Positions 1-7,631 of a DNA stretch of 8,609 bases are shown here, one piece after another. This stretch comes from Deltaproteobacteria bacterium (GTDB lineage Bacteria > Desulfobacterota > WTBG01): the NCBI GenBank assembly GCA_013139225.1, contig WTBG01000276.1, forward strand, positions 1 through 8,609. The letters run 5' to 3'. Every line of letters starts with the position of its first letter. The first letter of the stretch is position 1. The notes under the pieces are model-generated. The model worked only from the letters and a program-made list of their open reading frames with translations. It ran no database searches and was not told where the DNA came from. The position numbers and the translations under genes are program-made.

Positions 1-223
1 AAAAAGATGCCAAAAGCCATCCATCTGGATTTTATTTTTTTCATTGATTATTTAAGATTTAGGTTGGATTTAAAAGTTGCGGTTGCGAAGTTCACCCTGT
101 TAGAGATGTTATCTTTAAGAGGTTCAATATAAACATCAATGTACTTAAAGTAGTTGTGTAAAAATTCTTTCTAACAGAGCTTGTTTCGGGATTCGCAGAA
201 ATAGTTAAGGATGGCATCAACTC
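1..223. other. Non-coding left flank, 3' of the protease gene
   Basis: This AT-rich stretch holds no gene I can support. Two poor hairpins lie near the left edge. ATCC-ATCT-GGAT at 19-30 is followed by a T-rich run on the plus strand. An imperfect GATG/CATC stem within about 6-21 is followed by five T on the minus strand. Either could be a weak terminator, the first for a plus-strand gene ending left of the window, the second for the protease more than 200 nt away. Neither is strong enough to call. Confidence 0.4.
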
Positions 224-1477
224 CTAATAGGATACCGCTGCATAAGCGTCAACCAGACCGTACCCATACCTTTCATCCCACCCCGGATTACCCAAATCTT
301 CTGCTGTGTCCTGTAGGACCTGCCGGATTTCATCAGGTCCATACTCGGGATGAAGTGATTTTATAAGAGCTGCTACTCCCGCTACATGAGGAGAGGCCAT
401 GGAAGTGCCGGTAAAATACCGGTAATCCCAACCAATACCGAGGAACCGGAATGTTTCCTGATAAATACCATCACCATTGTCATCGCCATTTTGATCCACG
501 GTTAGATCTCCGCCAGGAGCAACCAGGTCAAGGTCCTCACCATAATTGGAATAGTCAGTTTTTTCCTTGTCATACCGTATGGCACCCACAGCAATGCAGT
601 TTTCAAAGGCAGCAGGATAGTCGACTTCATCGGTACCATCATTCCCAGATGCAGCTACCAAAGTTACGCCTTTTTCATATGCATAGTCAACAGCATCCTC
701 GAGTGCTTTAGAATATCCTCCCCCACCGATGCTTAAATTTATAATATCGGCACCGTTATCTGCTGCCCATCTAATGCCGCGGATAATCCAACTGTCCAAA
801 CCAAAACCGAGGAAGGACATGACTTTAACCGGAAGAATCTTTGCATGATATGCAATTCCGGCAACACCTTCTGTATTATTGGTCTCCTGTCCGATGGTGC
901 CTGCTACATGGGTTCCATGGCCATTAAAGTCAATTCCGCCGGGAAGTCTCCAAATAGCGTTATGTCCAGGGAGTATTCTGTTCTCAGAGAACCGGCCAAA
1001 ACTGTCAAATCCAAAGGGATTAACTCCGGAATCAACAACGGCAACAGTTACACCGCTTCCTGTGCTGAGGTCCCAGGCATCAGGAAGGTTAATCAAAGGG
1101 AAATTCCATTGAAGGTGGTAAAATTCATCATTCGGTATAGAGTTAAATGACCGGTAGTAGTTTGGCTCAGCATATTCAACCTCAACTCTTTTTAGATATG
1201 ATCTGGCCAGCTCCTTTTCCTTGCCTATGACAACCGTAATGATTTGGTACCATCCCTTAAAACCCTCTCTCACCTCAGAGATTCCCAACTGACTATGAAT
1301 AGATGAAGCAGCTTTCTGGGAAACCCCAACTTTAAATTTAATCAGGAGCTCTCCAGGGAAGTAAGGATGATGGGAATTTGCTATAGCACTTTGTATATCG
1401 GTTGAATTGGCGCTTGCATACCCGGTGCTGAAAAGCAGAACTATAATGAGAATCAGAATATAGGAGTTTTTTTTCAT
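224..1477 (-). CDS. Secreted subtilisin-like serine protease (peptidase family S8)
   Basis: Predicted exported endopeptidase of 417 residues. The start chosen is the ATG at 1477: it follows a good ribosome binding site (AAGGA, 8 nt upstream) and opens a clear Sec signal peptide (KK, hydrophobic core 6-19, cleavage after ASA at 21-23). The frame stays open upstream to an ATG at 1573, but that would bury the signal peptide behind 32 charged residues. Residues about 36-112 look like a fervidolysin-type inhibitory propeptide (PGELLIKFK), and the catalytic domain runs about 120-412. The triad is visible: D149 (VVDSG), H187 (NGHGTHVAG), S359 (GTSMASPHVAG), with oxyanion Asn N279 (AASGND). An Asp/Asn-rich loop at 328-337 (DQNGDDNGDG) resembles a calcium site. 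There is no C-terminal anchor or sorting domain, so it is probably periplasmic or secreted. The gene lies 170 nt behind the TonB-dependent receptor and has its own candidate promoter. The family is certain; the substrate is unknown. Confidence 0.95.
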   Translation of the reverse strand: MKKNSYILILIIVLLFSTGYASANSTDIQSAIANSHHPYFPGELLIKFKVGVSQKAASSIHSQLGISEVREGFKGWYQIITVVIGKEKELARSYLKRVEVEYAEPNYYRSFNSIPNDEFYHLQWNFPLINLPDAWDLSTGSGVTVAVVDSGVNPFGFDSFGRFSENRILPGHNAIWRLPGGIDFNGHGTHVAGTIGQETNNTEGVAGIAYHAKILPVKVMSFLGFGLDSWIIRGIRWAADNGADIINLSIGGGGYSKALEDAVDYAYEKGVTLVAASGNDGTDEVDYPAAFENCIAVGAIRYDKEKTDYSNYGEDLDLVAPGGDLTVDQNGDDNGDGIYQETFRFLGIGWDYRYFTGTSMASPHVAGVAALIKSLHPEYGPDEIRQVLQDTAEDLGNPGWDERYGYGLVDAYAAVSY

Positions 1478-1587
1478 CTTATTGTCCTTTTTAAAAAAGC
1501 GGTTACCCTGTCCTTTGCCATGATTTATAGGAGCAAGTAATGGGTACGGAATTAATCCCTTTCGTGAATGCATAGAATGTTTAACAT

Positions 1588-1617
1588 ATTATACTCTTTG
1601 CTGCAAATCTTTAACAA
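1588..1617 (-). promoter_or_regulatory. Candidate sigma-70 promoter for the S8 protease
   Basis: On the minus strand a perfect -10 hexamer TATAAT (1593-1588) lies 18 bp downstream of TTGTTA (1617-1612, 4 of 6 matches to the -35 consensus). Transcription would start near 1581, leaving a leader of about 104 nt before the protease ATG. No convincing terminator lies between the TonB-dependent receptor stop and this site, so read-through from the upstream operon is also possible. Confidence 0.5.
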
Positions 1618-1629
1618 CTTCCAACTGAC

Positions 1630-1651
1630 AACAATCAACTAAAACAATCAA
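1630..1651 (-). repeat. Tandem direct repeat upstream of the protease promoter
   Basis: Minus-strand TTGATTGTT occurs twice (1651-1643 and 1638-1630) with a 13-nt period. The first copy overlaps the TGA stop of the receptor gene. The pair sits 13-34 bp upstream of the candidate -35 of the protease promoter, a position where an activator could bind, but low sequence complexity could also explain it. Confidence 0.35.
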
Positions 1652-3636
1652 AATTTATACTCTAGAGAGAAAAATACGCCTCTTCCTGCACCATCAATGA
1701 CACTGTATCTTCCCCGAGAGTGATAATCTGTATTAAAAATATTTCTTGCCTTAAGTGACATTTCCAATCTATCGTTCATTAGATGTTTTAGAAAGAGATT
1801 GAAATCAACCATCAGGTAGGGAGAAATGTTGCCGCTTCTTTGATAAAAAGGGTTCTTAGGTAATTTCCTTTTCGCATAGTATGAAAAATCGAGGTTTGTA
1901 GTGAAATAATTTAAAAAGCTATAGTTGATACCCCAGTGGAACAAGCTGCGGGGTGCTATAAGAGAATTGTTAATGTTAATCTCTTCTACCTCGGTGAAAT
2001 CCGGGGAATTAATTTGGTATGTAGCCTCAAAGCCTTTCCTGTTTTCTAAGAGATAGGATGCATTAGCATAGAGCGATAGATAAGAGGCAGGTTTATAGAA
2101 GGCGGAAAATTCCAGACCTTTTATCTGATCATGTCCGCGATTACGGACTACTCCAAAACTCACTTCTTCGACGAGGTTTCTTAGCCTGTTATAGAAAAAA
2201 TTTAGCTTGAGAGAGAGGACATTGCTATACTGGTACCCTAATTCTGCCTCGTAGCTTTCTATCTTCTCTGTACTCAGGTTGCTGTCATTTAAGAGTAGAG
2301 CAAGATTAGGCGTTCGAAAGGCTCTGCCATAGAGGAGTTTAAGATTGAAATTATTAAAGAAAGACCAGCTTAGTCCGAAGCGAGGGCTTGTGGTTCCCTT
2401 GTAGTAGCTGTGTTTGTCGTAGCGCACCCCTGCTGTTATTTCCAGGGCATCTGTTATCTTGTATTTATCCTGTAAGTAGACTGAATGACGGTGGGTATAA
2501 AAAGATGGAATAGCAGTAAAGATTGGGGCATTAAATAATTTGACAAGTATTTTTGTTCTGCTGCCATCATTTATTCTTCCTGAGACTCCAAGGGTTGTAA
2601 AGTGGTTTTTAAACAGGTTGAAATCGTACTTCCCTTCCCACCCGTACTGCCAGTTCTTAGTCTTTTCGGTAAGAAGTTGAGATTCTTCCGAGCTTTCGAA
2701 GCGCTCTATGTATGCGGAAAGCAAAAGATTTGAAAATGAGCCGATTTCTTTATTATAGGTAGCCTGTAAGAAGGAAAATGGTGAGTATTCCTCTCCATTG
2801 AAGCTAAAACGCGGCTCGGAATAGAAATTTTTGTAATTGGATATCCTTCCTGAAATCTCTATATTTTCCTTGTAGCGGAGTTTCCCATAAAATTCAGCAA
2901 AGTGATCCCTTTTCCTTTCACCTGGATCTGGGAAAAGTCTATTCTGTCTTGGCGGATTGTGTTCAAAATCATGGGATGTAGAGTAGGCAGCGGATAGAAG
3001 CAGATCCACACCATGTTTATTATAACCAGACAAAAGTTTGTAGCGTTGCGTATTGAAAGTTCCAACCTCTGAGGAAATGATTGTTCCCTGAACATCCTTC
3101 CCCTTTTTGGTGACCAGATTTACAACGCCTGAGAAGGCATCGGCACCCCAAAGGGCTGACCCTGGCCCTCTTATAATTTCAATTTTTTCTATGTAATCGA
3201 GTGATAGCTCCAATCCCTGGGGATAGTCACTTGTGGAAGTATCATTGGAGAATGGAACACCATCCATCATCACCAGAAAAGAATCAGGAAGACCTCTTAA
3301 GTAAATCTTGTTTTTAACCTCGTAACGGTCTACAAAGAAACCAGGGACGATGGCAAGGGCTTCTTCTAAGGTGCGGAACTTTTTAAGATCTTCCCCGGCG
3401 ATTACGGTAACCGCTGCAGGTGCTCTTCGTAAGGGTTCTTCACGTCCAGAAGCAATTGAAACGGTGTAGAGATCTTCACCAATAAACATGACCTTGGTAT
3501 CTTTAAAAATATCCTCAATGCTTTCTTCTCCCGTAGTAACTTCCCCTTCTTTTTCCTGTGACCATAGCGTAACGGGAATGAAAAGGAGGCATGCAATAAA
3601 GAGTAGAACGATAGGGGTTGTAAATTTATTAGTCAT
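1648..3636 (-). CDS. TonB-dependent outer-membrane receptor
   Basis: Energised outer-membrane importer of 662 residues, close to the usual size for siderophore, cobalamin or metal-chelate receptors. A signal peptide covers residues 1 to about 26 (hydrophobic 8-22, cleavage near LWSQ). A possible TonB box lies at about 55-63 (DLYTVSIAS). The plug domain spans about 70-180: APAAVTVIAGEDL, LRGLPDSFLVMMDGVP, then IEIIRGPGSALWGADAF and GVVNLVTKKG, the classic plug signature. The rest is a beta-barrel of alternating aromatic strands ending in the C-terminal Phe (SLEYKF) recognised by the BAM machinery. The start is firm: GGAAGGGGG sits 5 nt ahead of an ATG that overlaps the response-regulator stop by 8 nt, so translation is coupled to the regulator. 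The substrate cannot be read from the sequence. Sharing an operon with a periplasmic binding protein and a two-component system suggests uptake linked to signalling. I see no extra N-terminal FecA-type signalling domain. Confidence 0.95.
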   Translation of the reverse strand: MTNKFTTPIVLLFIACLLFIPVTLWSQEKEGEVTTGEESIEDIFKDTKVMFIGEDLYTVSIASGREEPLRRAPAAVTVIAGEDLKKFRTLEEALAIVPGFFVDRYEVKNKIYLRGLPDSFLVMMDGVPFSNDTSTSDYPQGLELSLDYIEKIEIIRGPGSALWGADAFSGVVNLVTKKGKDVQGTIISSEVGTFNTQRYKLLSGYNKHGVDLLLSAAYSTSHDFEHNPPRQNRLFPDPGERKRDHFAEFYGKLRYKENIEISGRISNYKNFYSEPRFSFNGEEYSPFSFLQATYNKEIGSFSNLLLSAYIERFESSEESQLLTEKTKNWQYGWEGKYDFNLFKNHFTTLGVSGRINDGSRTKILVKLFNAPIFTAIPSFYTHRHSVYLQDKYKITDALEITAGVRYDKHSYYKGTTSPRFGLSWSFFNNFNLKLLYGRAFRTPNLALLLNDSNLSTEKIESYEAELGYQYSNVLSLKLNFFYNRLRNLVEEVSFGVVRNRGHDQIKGLEFSAFYKPASYLSLYANASYLLENRKGFEATYQINSPDFTEVEEININNSLIAPRSLFHWGINYSFLNYFTTNLDFSYYAKRKLPKNPFYQRSGNISPYLMVDFNLFLKHLMNDRLEMSLKARNIFNTDYHSRGRYSVIDGAGRGVFFSLEYKF

Positions 3637-5002
3637 TTTTACCCCCTTCCTTTATGTTTTTTAATAAAACCCGAAACTTTCCTCTCGAAAGGCCCAAGAG
3701 TTTAGCGGCTTGGCTCTGATTGTTGTTAGATATTTCTAAAGCTTGATGAACTATACCCGCTTCCATCTTTTCAAAGTCAACACCTTCTGGTGGAAGCACA
3801 AAATCAGAATCTACTTCAAATGTCTCCTTTTCACCTGGCGAAGAGGAGGTAAGATGTGAAATATCAATGTTACCATCTGCTGAGTGGATAACAGCTCTTT
3901 CGATGGTATTTTCTAATTCCCTAACGTTGCCGGGCCAGTCTTGTTTGATCAAGAATTTTTTAGCTGCGTCAGTAAGTCCAGGATTAGGCTTTCCCATGGA
4001 TTGGGTTAATCGTTTAAGAAAATGTTCTGCTAAGGGAATGATATCTTCACGCCTTTCCTTCAAAGGCGGGATGTAAATGGGAAATACTTTAATGCGAAAG
4101 AGAAGGTCTTTTCTAAAGGTGTTCTGTTCAGCCATTTGATCAAGGTCTTGATTGGTAGCACCAATGATGCGAACATCAACCTTGATGGGTTCATCACCTC
4201 CTAATCGTTCAAACTCTTTTTGTTCCAGTATTCTTAGTACCTTAGCCTGTGCTGCTATGCTGAGATCGCCAAGTTCATCCAAAAGAATAGTTCCTCCGTG
4301 AGCTTGCTCAAACTTTCCTATGTTCCTTTTATTTGCTCCTGTAAAGGCACCTTTTTCGTATCCGAATAGCTCGCTTTCGATAAGTTCCGAGGGGATAGCC
4401 GCGCAGTTTATGGCAACAAATCGGTGCTCTGCCCGGTTGCTATTGTAGTGTATGGACCGGGCTATAAGCTCCTTTCCCGTACCACTCTCCCCCTGCACAA
4501 GAACCGTGCTGTCAGGGGTATTGGCAACCATAGAGGCCTGATTTAGAATTGCTAACATCTTTTGGGAATGGGCAATAATCCCGGAGAAGTCAAAACGTTC
4601 CATCAATTCTTCTCGTAACAACTTTACTTCTTCCTGGAGCCTTGAAATCTTTAAACTTCTTTTGACAGTAATAATTATTTTCTCTTCATCGAAAGGTTTG
4701 GTGATATAATCGATTGCCCCTTTTTGCATGGCTTCAACGGCGTTTTCTATGGTGCCATGGGCGGTGATTACTACAATGGGAAAATCGGGATATATCTTTT
4801 TAGCTTCCTCTAATAGTGACATTCCATCCATTTCAGGCATCTTCAAATCAGTAATGGCCATGTCAAATCTTTTGCGCTTCAGCATCTCCAAGGCCTCTTT
4901 ACCATTTCCCGCCTGTTCTGTTTTAAAGCCTTCTCTTTCCAGCATTAGTTGAATGATATGTCTCATTCTTTTTTCATCATCAATGATTAAAATTCCATCC
5001 AT
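3629..5002 (-). CDS. Sigma-54-dependent response regulator, NtrC/AtoC family
   Basis: Transcription activator of 457 residues with the full three-domain layout. The receiver domain (about 1-120) has acidic residues D8/D9, phosphoacceptor D52 (ITDLKMPEMDG), T80 and K102. The AAA+ sigma-54 interaction domain (about 140-370) has Walker A GESGTGKE (171-178), an intact GAFTGA loop (218-223) that contacts sigma-54, Walker B ILLDE (239-243) and Arg-finger candidates R297 and R303. A Fis-type helix-turn-helix (about 413-450) contains NQSQAAKLLGLSRGKFR; its last helix (FRVLLKNI) departs from the common LRYRLKK form, so its DNA site may differ from well-known relatives. A GAGG ribosome binding site lies 7 nt before the ATG. 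The gene follows the histidine kinase by 96 AT-rich nt and overlaps the receptor gene. It is the natural partner of that kinase and the likely activator of the sigma-54 promoter at 7760-7775; the last point is inference. Confidence 0.96.
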   Translation of the reverse strand: MDGILIIDDEKRMRHIIQLMLEREGFKTEQAGNGKEALEMLKRKRFDMAITDLKMPEMDGMSLLEEAKKIYPDFPIVVITAHGTIENAVEAMQKGAIDYITKPFDEEKIIITVKRSLKISRLQEEVKLLREELMERFDFSGIIAHSQKMLAILNQASMVANTPDSTVLVQGESGTGKELIARSIHYNSNRAEHRFVAINCAAIPSELIESELFGYEKGAFTGANKRNIGKFEQAHGGTILLDELGDLSIAAQAKVLRILEQKEFERLGGDEPIKVDVRIIGATNQDLDQMAEQNTFRKDLLFRIKVFPIYIPPLKERREDIIPLAEHFLKRLTQSMGKPNPGLTDAAKKFLIKQDWPGNVRELENTIERAVIHSADGNIDISHLTSSSPGEKETFEVDSDFVLPPEGVDFEKMEAGIVHQALEISNNNQSQAAKLLGLSRGKFRVLLKNIKEGGKND

Positions 5003-5098
5003 AATACAACCTCATTTTTTCAATTGGTTCTTTTTATATAATGACAAATTAGGTTTTTAATTAATCAACTTTTCCATAAAAATTGACGTATTGACACA

Positions 5099-6523
5099 CT
5101 AGCTATTCATGGGAAGCCAGAGAGAAAAGGCAGTTCCCCCATTCTCCCTGTTCGTGATTTTTATCTCTCCCCTATGGTTATCTATAATCTTTTTCACGAC
5201 TGCCAGTCCTAACCCTGTGCCTCGTTGTTTTTTAGTGAAGAATGGCTCAAATACTTTCTCTTTTTCTTCATCGGGAATGCCTATGCCAGTGTCCATGATG
5301 GTGATAAGAATGCCATTCCCGGATTTCCCTGTTTTTAAAATGATTTCTCCTTTCTCAGGGATGGCTTGAATAGCATTGTTTATTAGATTGACGATAGCTT
5401 GATTGATCTGGTGCTCATCGATATTCACCTCAGAAATCTCTTTCGATAATTGCACGTTGAGAGAAACCTCTTTTTCTTTAAATTCAGGAATGGGTATGAG
5501 ATTAATAATTCTGGTTATCATCTGGTTAATATTTATTAGGCTTTTGTGAGCGGGATTAGGACGGGCAAAAGAGAGAAAATCTTCAACCAGTCGATTAAGC
5601 CTTTTAACTTCGTCTTGAATATATTCAATCATTGTATCTCTTACTTTAGCTTTTGTTCCATCTTTTGCTATAATATCTACCGAACCCTTAATGATACCAA
5701 GAGGATTCTTTAATTCATGAGCAATCATCATAGAAAAATTGCCTATTTCAGCCATTCTTTCTCTATTAGCAAGCTCTTTGTAAGTATCTTCTAGTTCTTC
5801 CCTCTTCATTATGAGTGCGTCTGACATTTTATTAAATGAATCGGTCAGTTGCCCTACCTCATCTAAGGTATCTATAGGTAATTTTGTTTCCCAGTCTCCT
5901 TCAGCTATACGAGTGGTTGCCTTGGCCAGTCTTCTCACAGGTTTTACAATAGATGTGGAAAAATAGAGTGCCAGTGTACAGCCTATAATAGTTGCCAGTA
6001 TGGCTAAGAAAAGCATGTTTCTCCTCATGATGTTGATGGTATCAAAAATTCCTTTTTTGGAGAACATAACCTTTACATAGCCAATGGTCTGTTTGCCATT
6101 CTCATCAGGAATGACATTTTCTCTTTCTTCTAATGAAATAGCAAAACGATCAGATATGTTTTTATCTCTTTCCCTTGTAACCGTTAGTGACAAGGTTTCT
6201 TTGTATTTATCGTCTAACTTATCAGGTTTGGAGAGATCAACCAGAAGCTGTCTATTATCATTCATAATTTTAACAGCTTGGACTTCCTTTTCCTGAAGAA
6301 GATTTGCCGCAAGGGTTTTCAGAGCTGTTCTGTTTTCAATCAGAATTTCCAATTCAGCATTTAAGGATAAGTTTTTAACCAGGGAAGTTCCTCTTTTTAT
6401 AAATTCATCCATAATGGCATTCTGAGATTGATAAGAGAAAAATACCCCATAGAGCAAAGAACAAATGACGAATAACGAAATGGTGAGAATCAATATTTTG
6501 GTATTAAGACTCTCTCTTCTCAC
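5099..6523 (-). CDS. Membrane sensor histidine kinase (NtrB/ZraS-type, HAMP)
   Basis: Inner-membrane sensor kinase of 474 residues. Transmembrane segments at about 9-29 and 169-189 flank a periplasmic region of about 140 residues; I do not recognise a named domain there, though its length and position suit a Cache/PAS-like fold. A HAMP linker follows (about 190-243, beginning IVKPVRRLA), then a coiled-coil stretch. The DHp domain has phosphoacceptor H269 in MMIAHELKNPLG. The ATPase domain has the N box (NLINNA, 379-384), G1 (DTGIGIP, 411-417), F box (FEPFFT) and G2 (GTGLGL, 435-440). All catalytic boxes are intact, so the kinase should be active. The start is GTG, not ATG: it overlaps the TGA of the binding-protein gene as GTGA, with TGAGG 7 nt upstream, so the two are translationally coupled. 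That supports the periplasmic binding protein as a sensing partner. The cognate regulator is the next gene. Confidence 0.95.
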   Translation of the reverse strand: MRRESLNTKILILTISLFVICSLLYGVFFSYQSQNAIMDEFIKRGTSLVKNLSLNAELEILIENRTALKTLAANLLQEKEVQAVKIMNDNRQLLVDLSKPDKLDDKYKETLSLTVTRERDKNISDRFAISLEERENVIPDENGKQTIGYVKVMFSKKGIFDTINIMRRNMLFLAILATIIGCTLALYFSTSIVKPVRRLAKATTRIAEGDWETKLPIDTLDEVGQLTDSFNKMSDALIMKREELEDTYKELANRERMAEIGNFSMMIAHELKNPLGIIKGSVDIIAKDGTKAKVRDTMIEYIQDEVKRLNRLVEDFLSFARPNPAHKSLININQMITRIINLIPIPEFKEKEVSLNVQLSKEISEVNIDEHQINQAIVNLINNAIQAIPEKGEIILKTGKSGNGILITIMDTGIGIPDEEKEKVFEPFFTKKQRGTGLGLAVVKKIIDNHRGEIKITNRENGGTAFSLWLPMNS

Positions 6524-7440
6524 TTGATAACCTCACTGGCATTTTTAATCAGGTCGCTTGAAATAAAAATGCTCAGTTTTTTAGCGATTTTCAGATTTAC
6601 TATCGTTTTTACCGTTGATGGTTCTTGGATTAAAGGTTCTGATAAGTTACCCTCCCGGAGAATTTTTTGTGCAAGTTCCGCAGTTTGTCTTCCTATTGCC
6701 TGATAACCCAAAGAAAAAGAAAGAATTGCCCCATGCTCAGTGAACCACTCGTTAAATCCGACCACAGGGATATTTTTAAGCAGCATATTTTTTATAAGGT
6801 ATTTAAGGATTTTTTCAGAACCAACCGTCCTGTCTGGTATGACCCAGAGGATATCGATATTGAATTGGGGCGAATTTAAAATTTCTGGAATATCTTTCTG
6901 CGAAGCGATTGGTAGGCCAACAATAAGCAGGTCCAAATTTAAGGCTTTGCCTGAAGTATAGTCAATAGTCTTTTGATTCAGCTTCTGATTGTAAAATACT
7001 CCTATCCTTTTTCTTTTTGGGAAACCTGATTTAATCATTTCAAGTTGTAAGGCAATCGGCAAGTTGAGACTTACTCCAGGGAAAGTGTTGTTTTTGTTCA
7101 ACAACTTTTCTGGATTGAGTACCATGGTAAAAACTTTAGGAATAGGACTTGAATGCCTGCCAGTTAGATAAGTTGCCTGGGGTCCAACAGCTAAAATGAG
7201 GTCTCCGCCTTTTTTTATGGCACGCTCTACGACAAATTGTCCTTGACTTTTAATGTCCTCGTTGATGGAATATTCCTGGAAAGTATCTTGAGGAAGCCGG
7301 CCTTTAAAACCTTCTATGGCTTTCTGGTAGGGGATGATGTCACTACTTGTGATAATGATAACTTCTGCGGAAAGGGCTATTACAGGAAGGGTGAAAAGAG
7401 CTACAGCAATAATCAGGAGTATCAGATTATGTTTCTTCAT
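6520..7440 (-). CDS. Orphan periplasmic substrate-binding protein, ABC_sub_bind (PF04392)-like
   Basis: Exported ligand-binding protein of 306 residues. The signal peptide has KK at 2-3, a hydrophobic core at 5-22 and cleavage after ALSA (A25/E26). The mature part has the two-lobe pattern of the TrpX/PF04392 family: an initial beta strand (VIIITSSD), GGDLILAVGPQAT in lobe 1, PKVFTMVLNPE, then KRIGVFYN and IDILWVIPDRTV in lobe 2, GAILSFSLGYQAIGRQTAELAQKIL near the end and a PSTVKTIVNLKIAKKL tail. There is no lipobox Cys, so it should be soluble in the periplasm. Family members usually serve ABC importers, but no permease or ATPase gene is present here. Instead the gene is translationally coupled to a sensor kinase. 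The inferred role is ligand capture and presentation to the kinase, in the manner of LuxP with LuxQ. The ligand is unknown. The ATG has no strong ribosome binding site ahead of it. Confidence 0.85.
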   Translation of the reverse strand: MKKHNLILLIIAVALFTLPVIALSAEVIIITSSDIIPYQKAIEGFKGRLPQDTFQEYSINEDIKSQGQFVVERAIKKGGDLILAVGPQATYLTGRHSSPIPKVFTMVLNPEKLLNKNNTFPGVSLNLPIALQLEMIKSGFPKRKRIGVFYNQKLNQKTIDYTSGKALNLDLLIVGLPIASQKDIPEILNSPQFNIDILWVIPDRTVGSEKILKYLIKNMLLKNIPVVGFNEWFTEHGAILSFSLGYQAIGRQTAELAQKILREGNLSEPLIQEPSTVKTIVNLKIAKKLSIFISSDLIKNASEVIK

Positions 7441-7463
7441 AGCTTATGCTTAAAAATTACAGG

Positions 7464-7492
7464 GGGATACATAGCATGCATAATATGATCCC
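7464..7492 (-). promoter_or_regulatory. Bulged hairpin / weak sigma-54-like element before the sensor operon
   Basis: GGGAT-a-CATA (7464-7473) pairs with TATG-ATCCC (7484-7492) across a 10-nt loop, giving a nine-pair stem with one bulge that ends 23 nt before the binding-protein ATG. On the minus strand the same bases (7492-7477) fit the GG-N10-GC core of a sigma-54 promoter, ending TATGCA, but the rest of the -24 box is poor. A start near 7466 would leave a short leader. GG-N10-GC is expected by chance in a region this long, so this is tentative. Confidence 0.2.
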
Positions 7493-7615
7493 AAGTCCTG
7501 TTGCCGATGAGAAACTAAAGACGCTTAATTTTAAACCATTATTGAACAAGGTGAAATAGCAAAGAAAAATAACTGGTTCGATTCAACCATTATATAAATA
7601 ATAATAATAGTAAGG

Positions 7616-7631
7616 TGGCTGAATATAGCCA
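7616..7631. promoter_or_regulatory. Inverted repeat, candidate enhancer half 1
   Basis: TGGCT (7616-7620) and AGCCA (7627-7631) form an inverted repeat around a 6-nt AT-rich centre. The 16-bp dyad is of the kind bound by dimers of NtrC-family regulators. It lies about 130-145 bp upstream of the -24 box of the ketosynthase promoter, a usual distance for a sigma-54 enhancer. Assignment to the regulator in this window is inference. Confidence 0.4.

Noticed and set aside
1..41. Weak hairpins followed by T-runs, possible terminators
   Set aside because: The stems are only four pairs or contain a mismatch, and the minus-strand one lies more than 200 nt past the protease stop.
1..132. Plus-strand open frame running in from the left edge and ending at 132 (about 43 codons)
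   Set aside because: It shows no recognisable motif, no family resemblance, and a length reachable by chance in AT-rich DNA.
845..1150. Plus-strand ORFs inside the protease, and similar ones inside the other genes
   Set aside because: They are antisense shadows of well-supported genes, with low-complexity translations and no ribosome binding sites.
1478..1573. N-terminal extension of the protease to the ATG at 1573 (449 residues)
   Set aside because: It would place 32 charged or polar residues before the signal peptide and lacks a clear ribosome binding site; the ATG at 1477 has AAGGA at good spacing and begins the signal peptide.
1478..1581. Protease leader as a cyclic-di-GMP or other riboswitch
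   Set aside because: A GGCAAAG and a GGGTAACC segment recall parts of the GEMM-I motif, but the paired helices and order of conserved blocks are absent.
5083..5102. Plus-strand promoter from TTGACG/TTGACA, antisense to the kinase
   Set aside because: No -10 element at workable spacing from either hexamer, and no plus-strand gene follows.
6520..7440. Binding protein as part of a local ABC importer
   Set aside because: No permease or ATPase gene is present on either side within the window; the coupled neighbour is a kinase. Genes elsewhere cannot be excluded.
7589..7594. TATAAT on the minus strand as the sensor-operon promoter
   Set aside because: No -35-like hexamer is present at 16-18 bp, and it would give an unusually long leader of about 140 nt.
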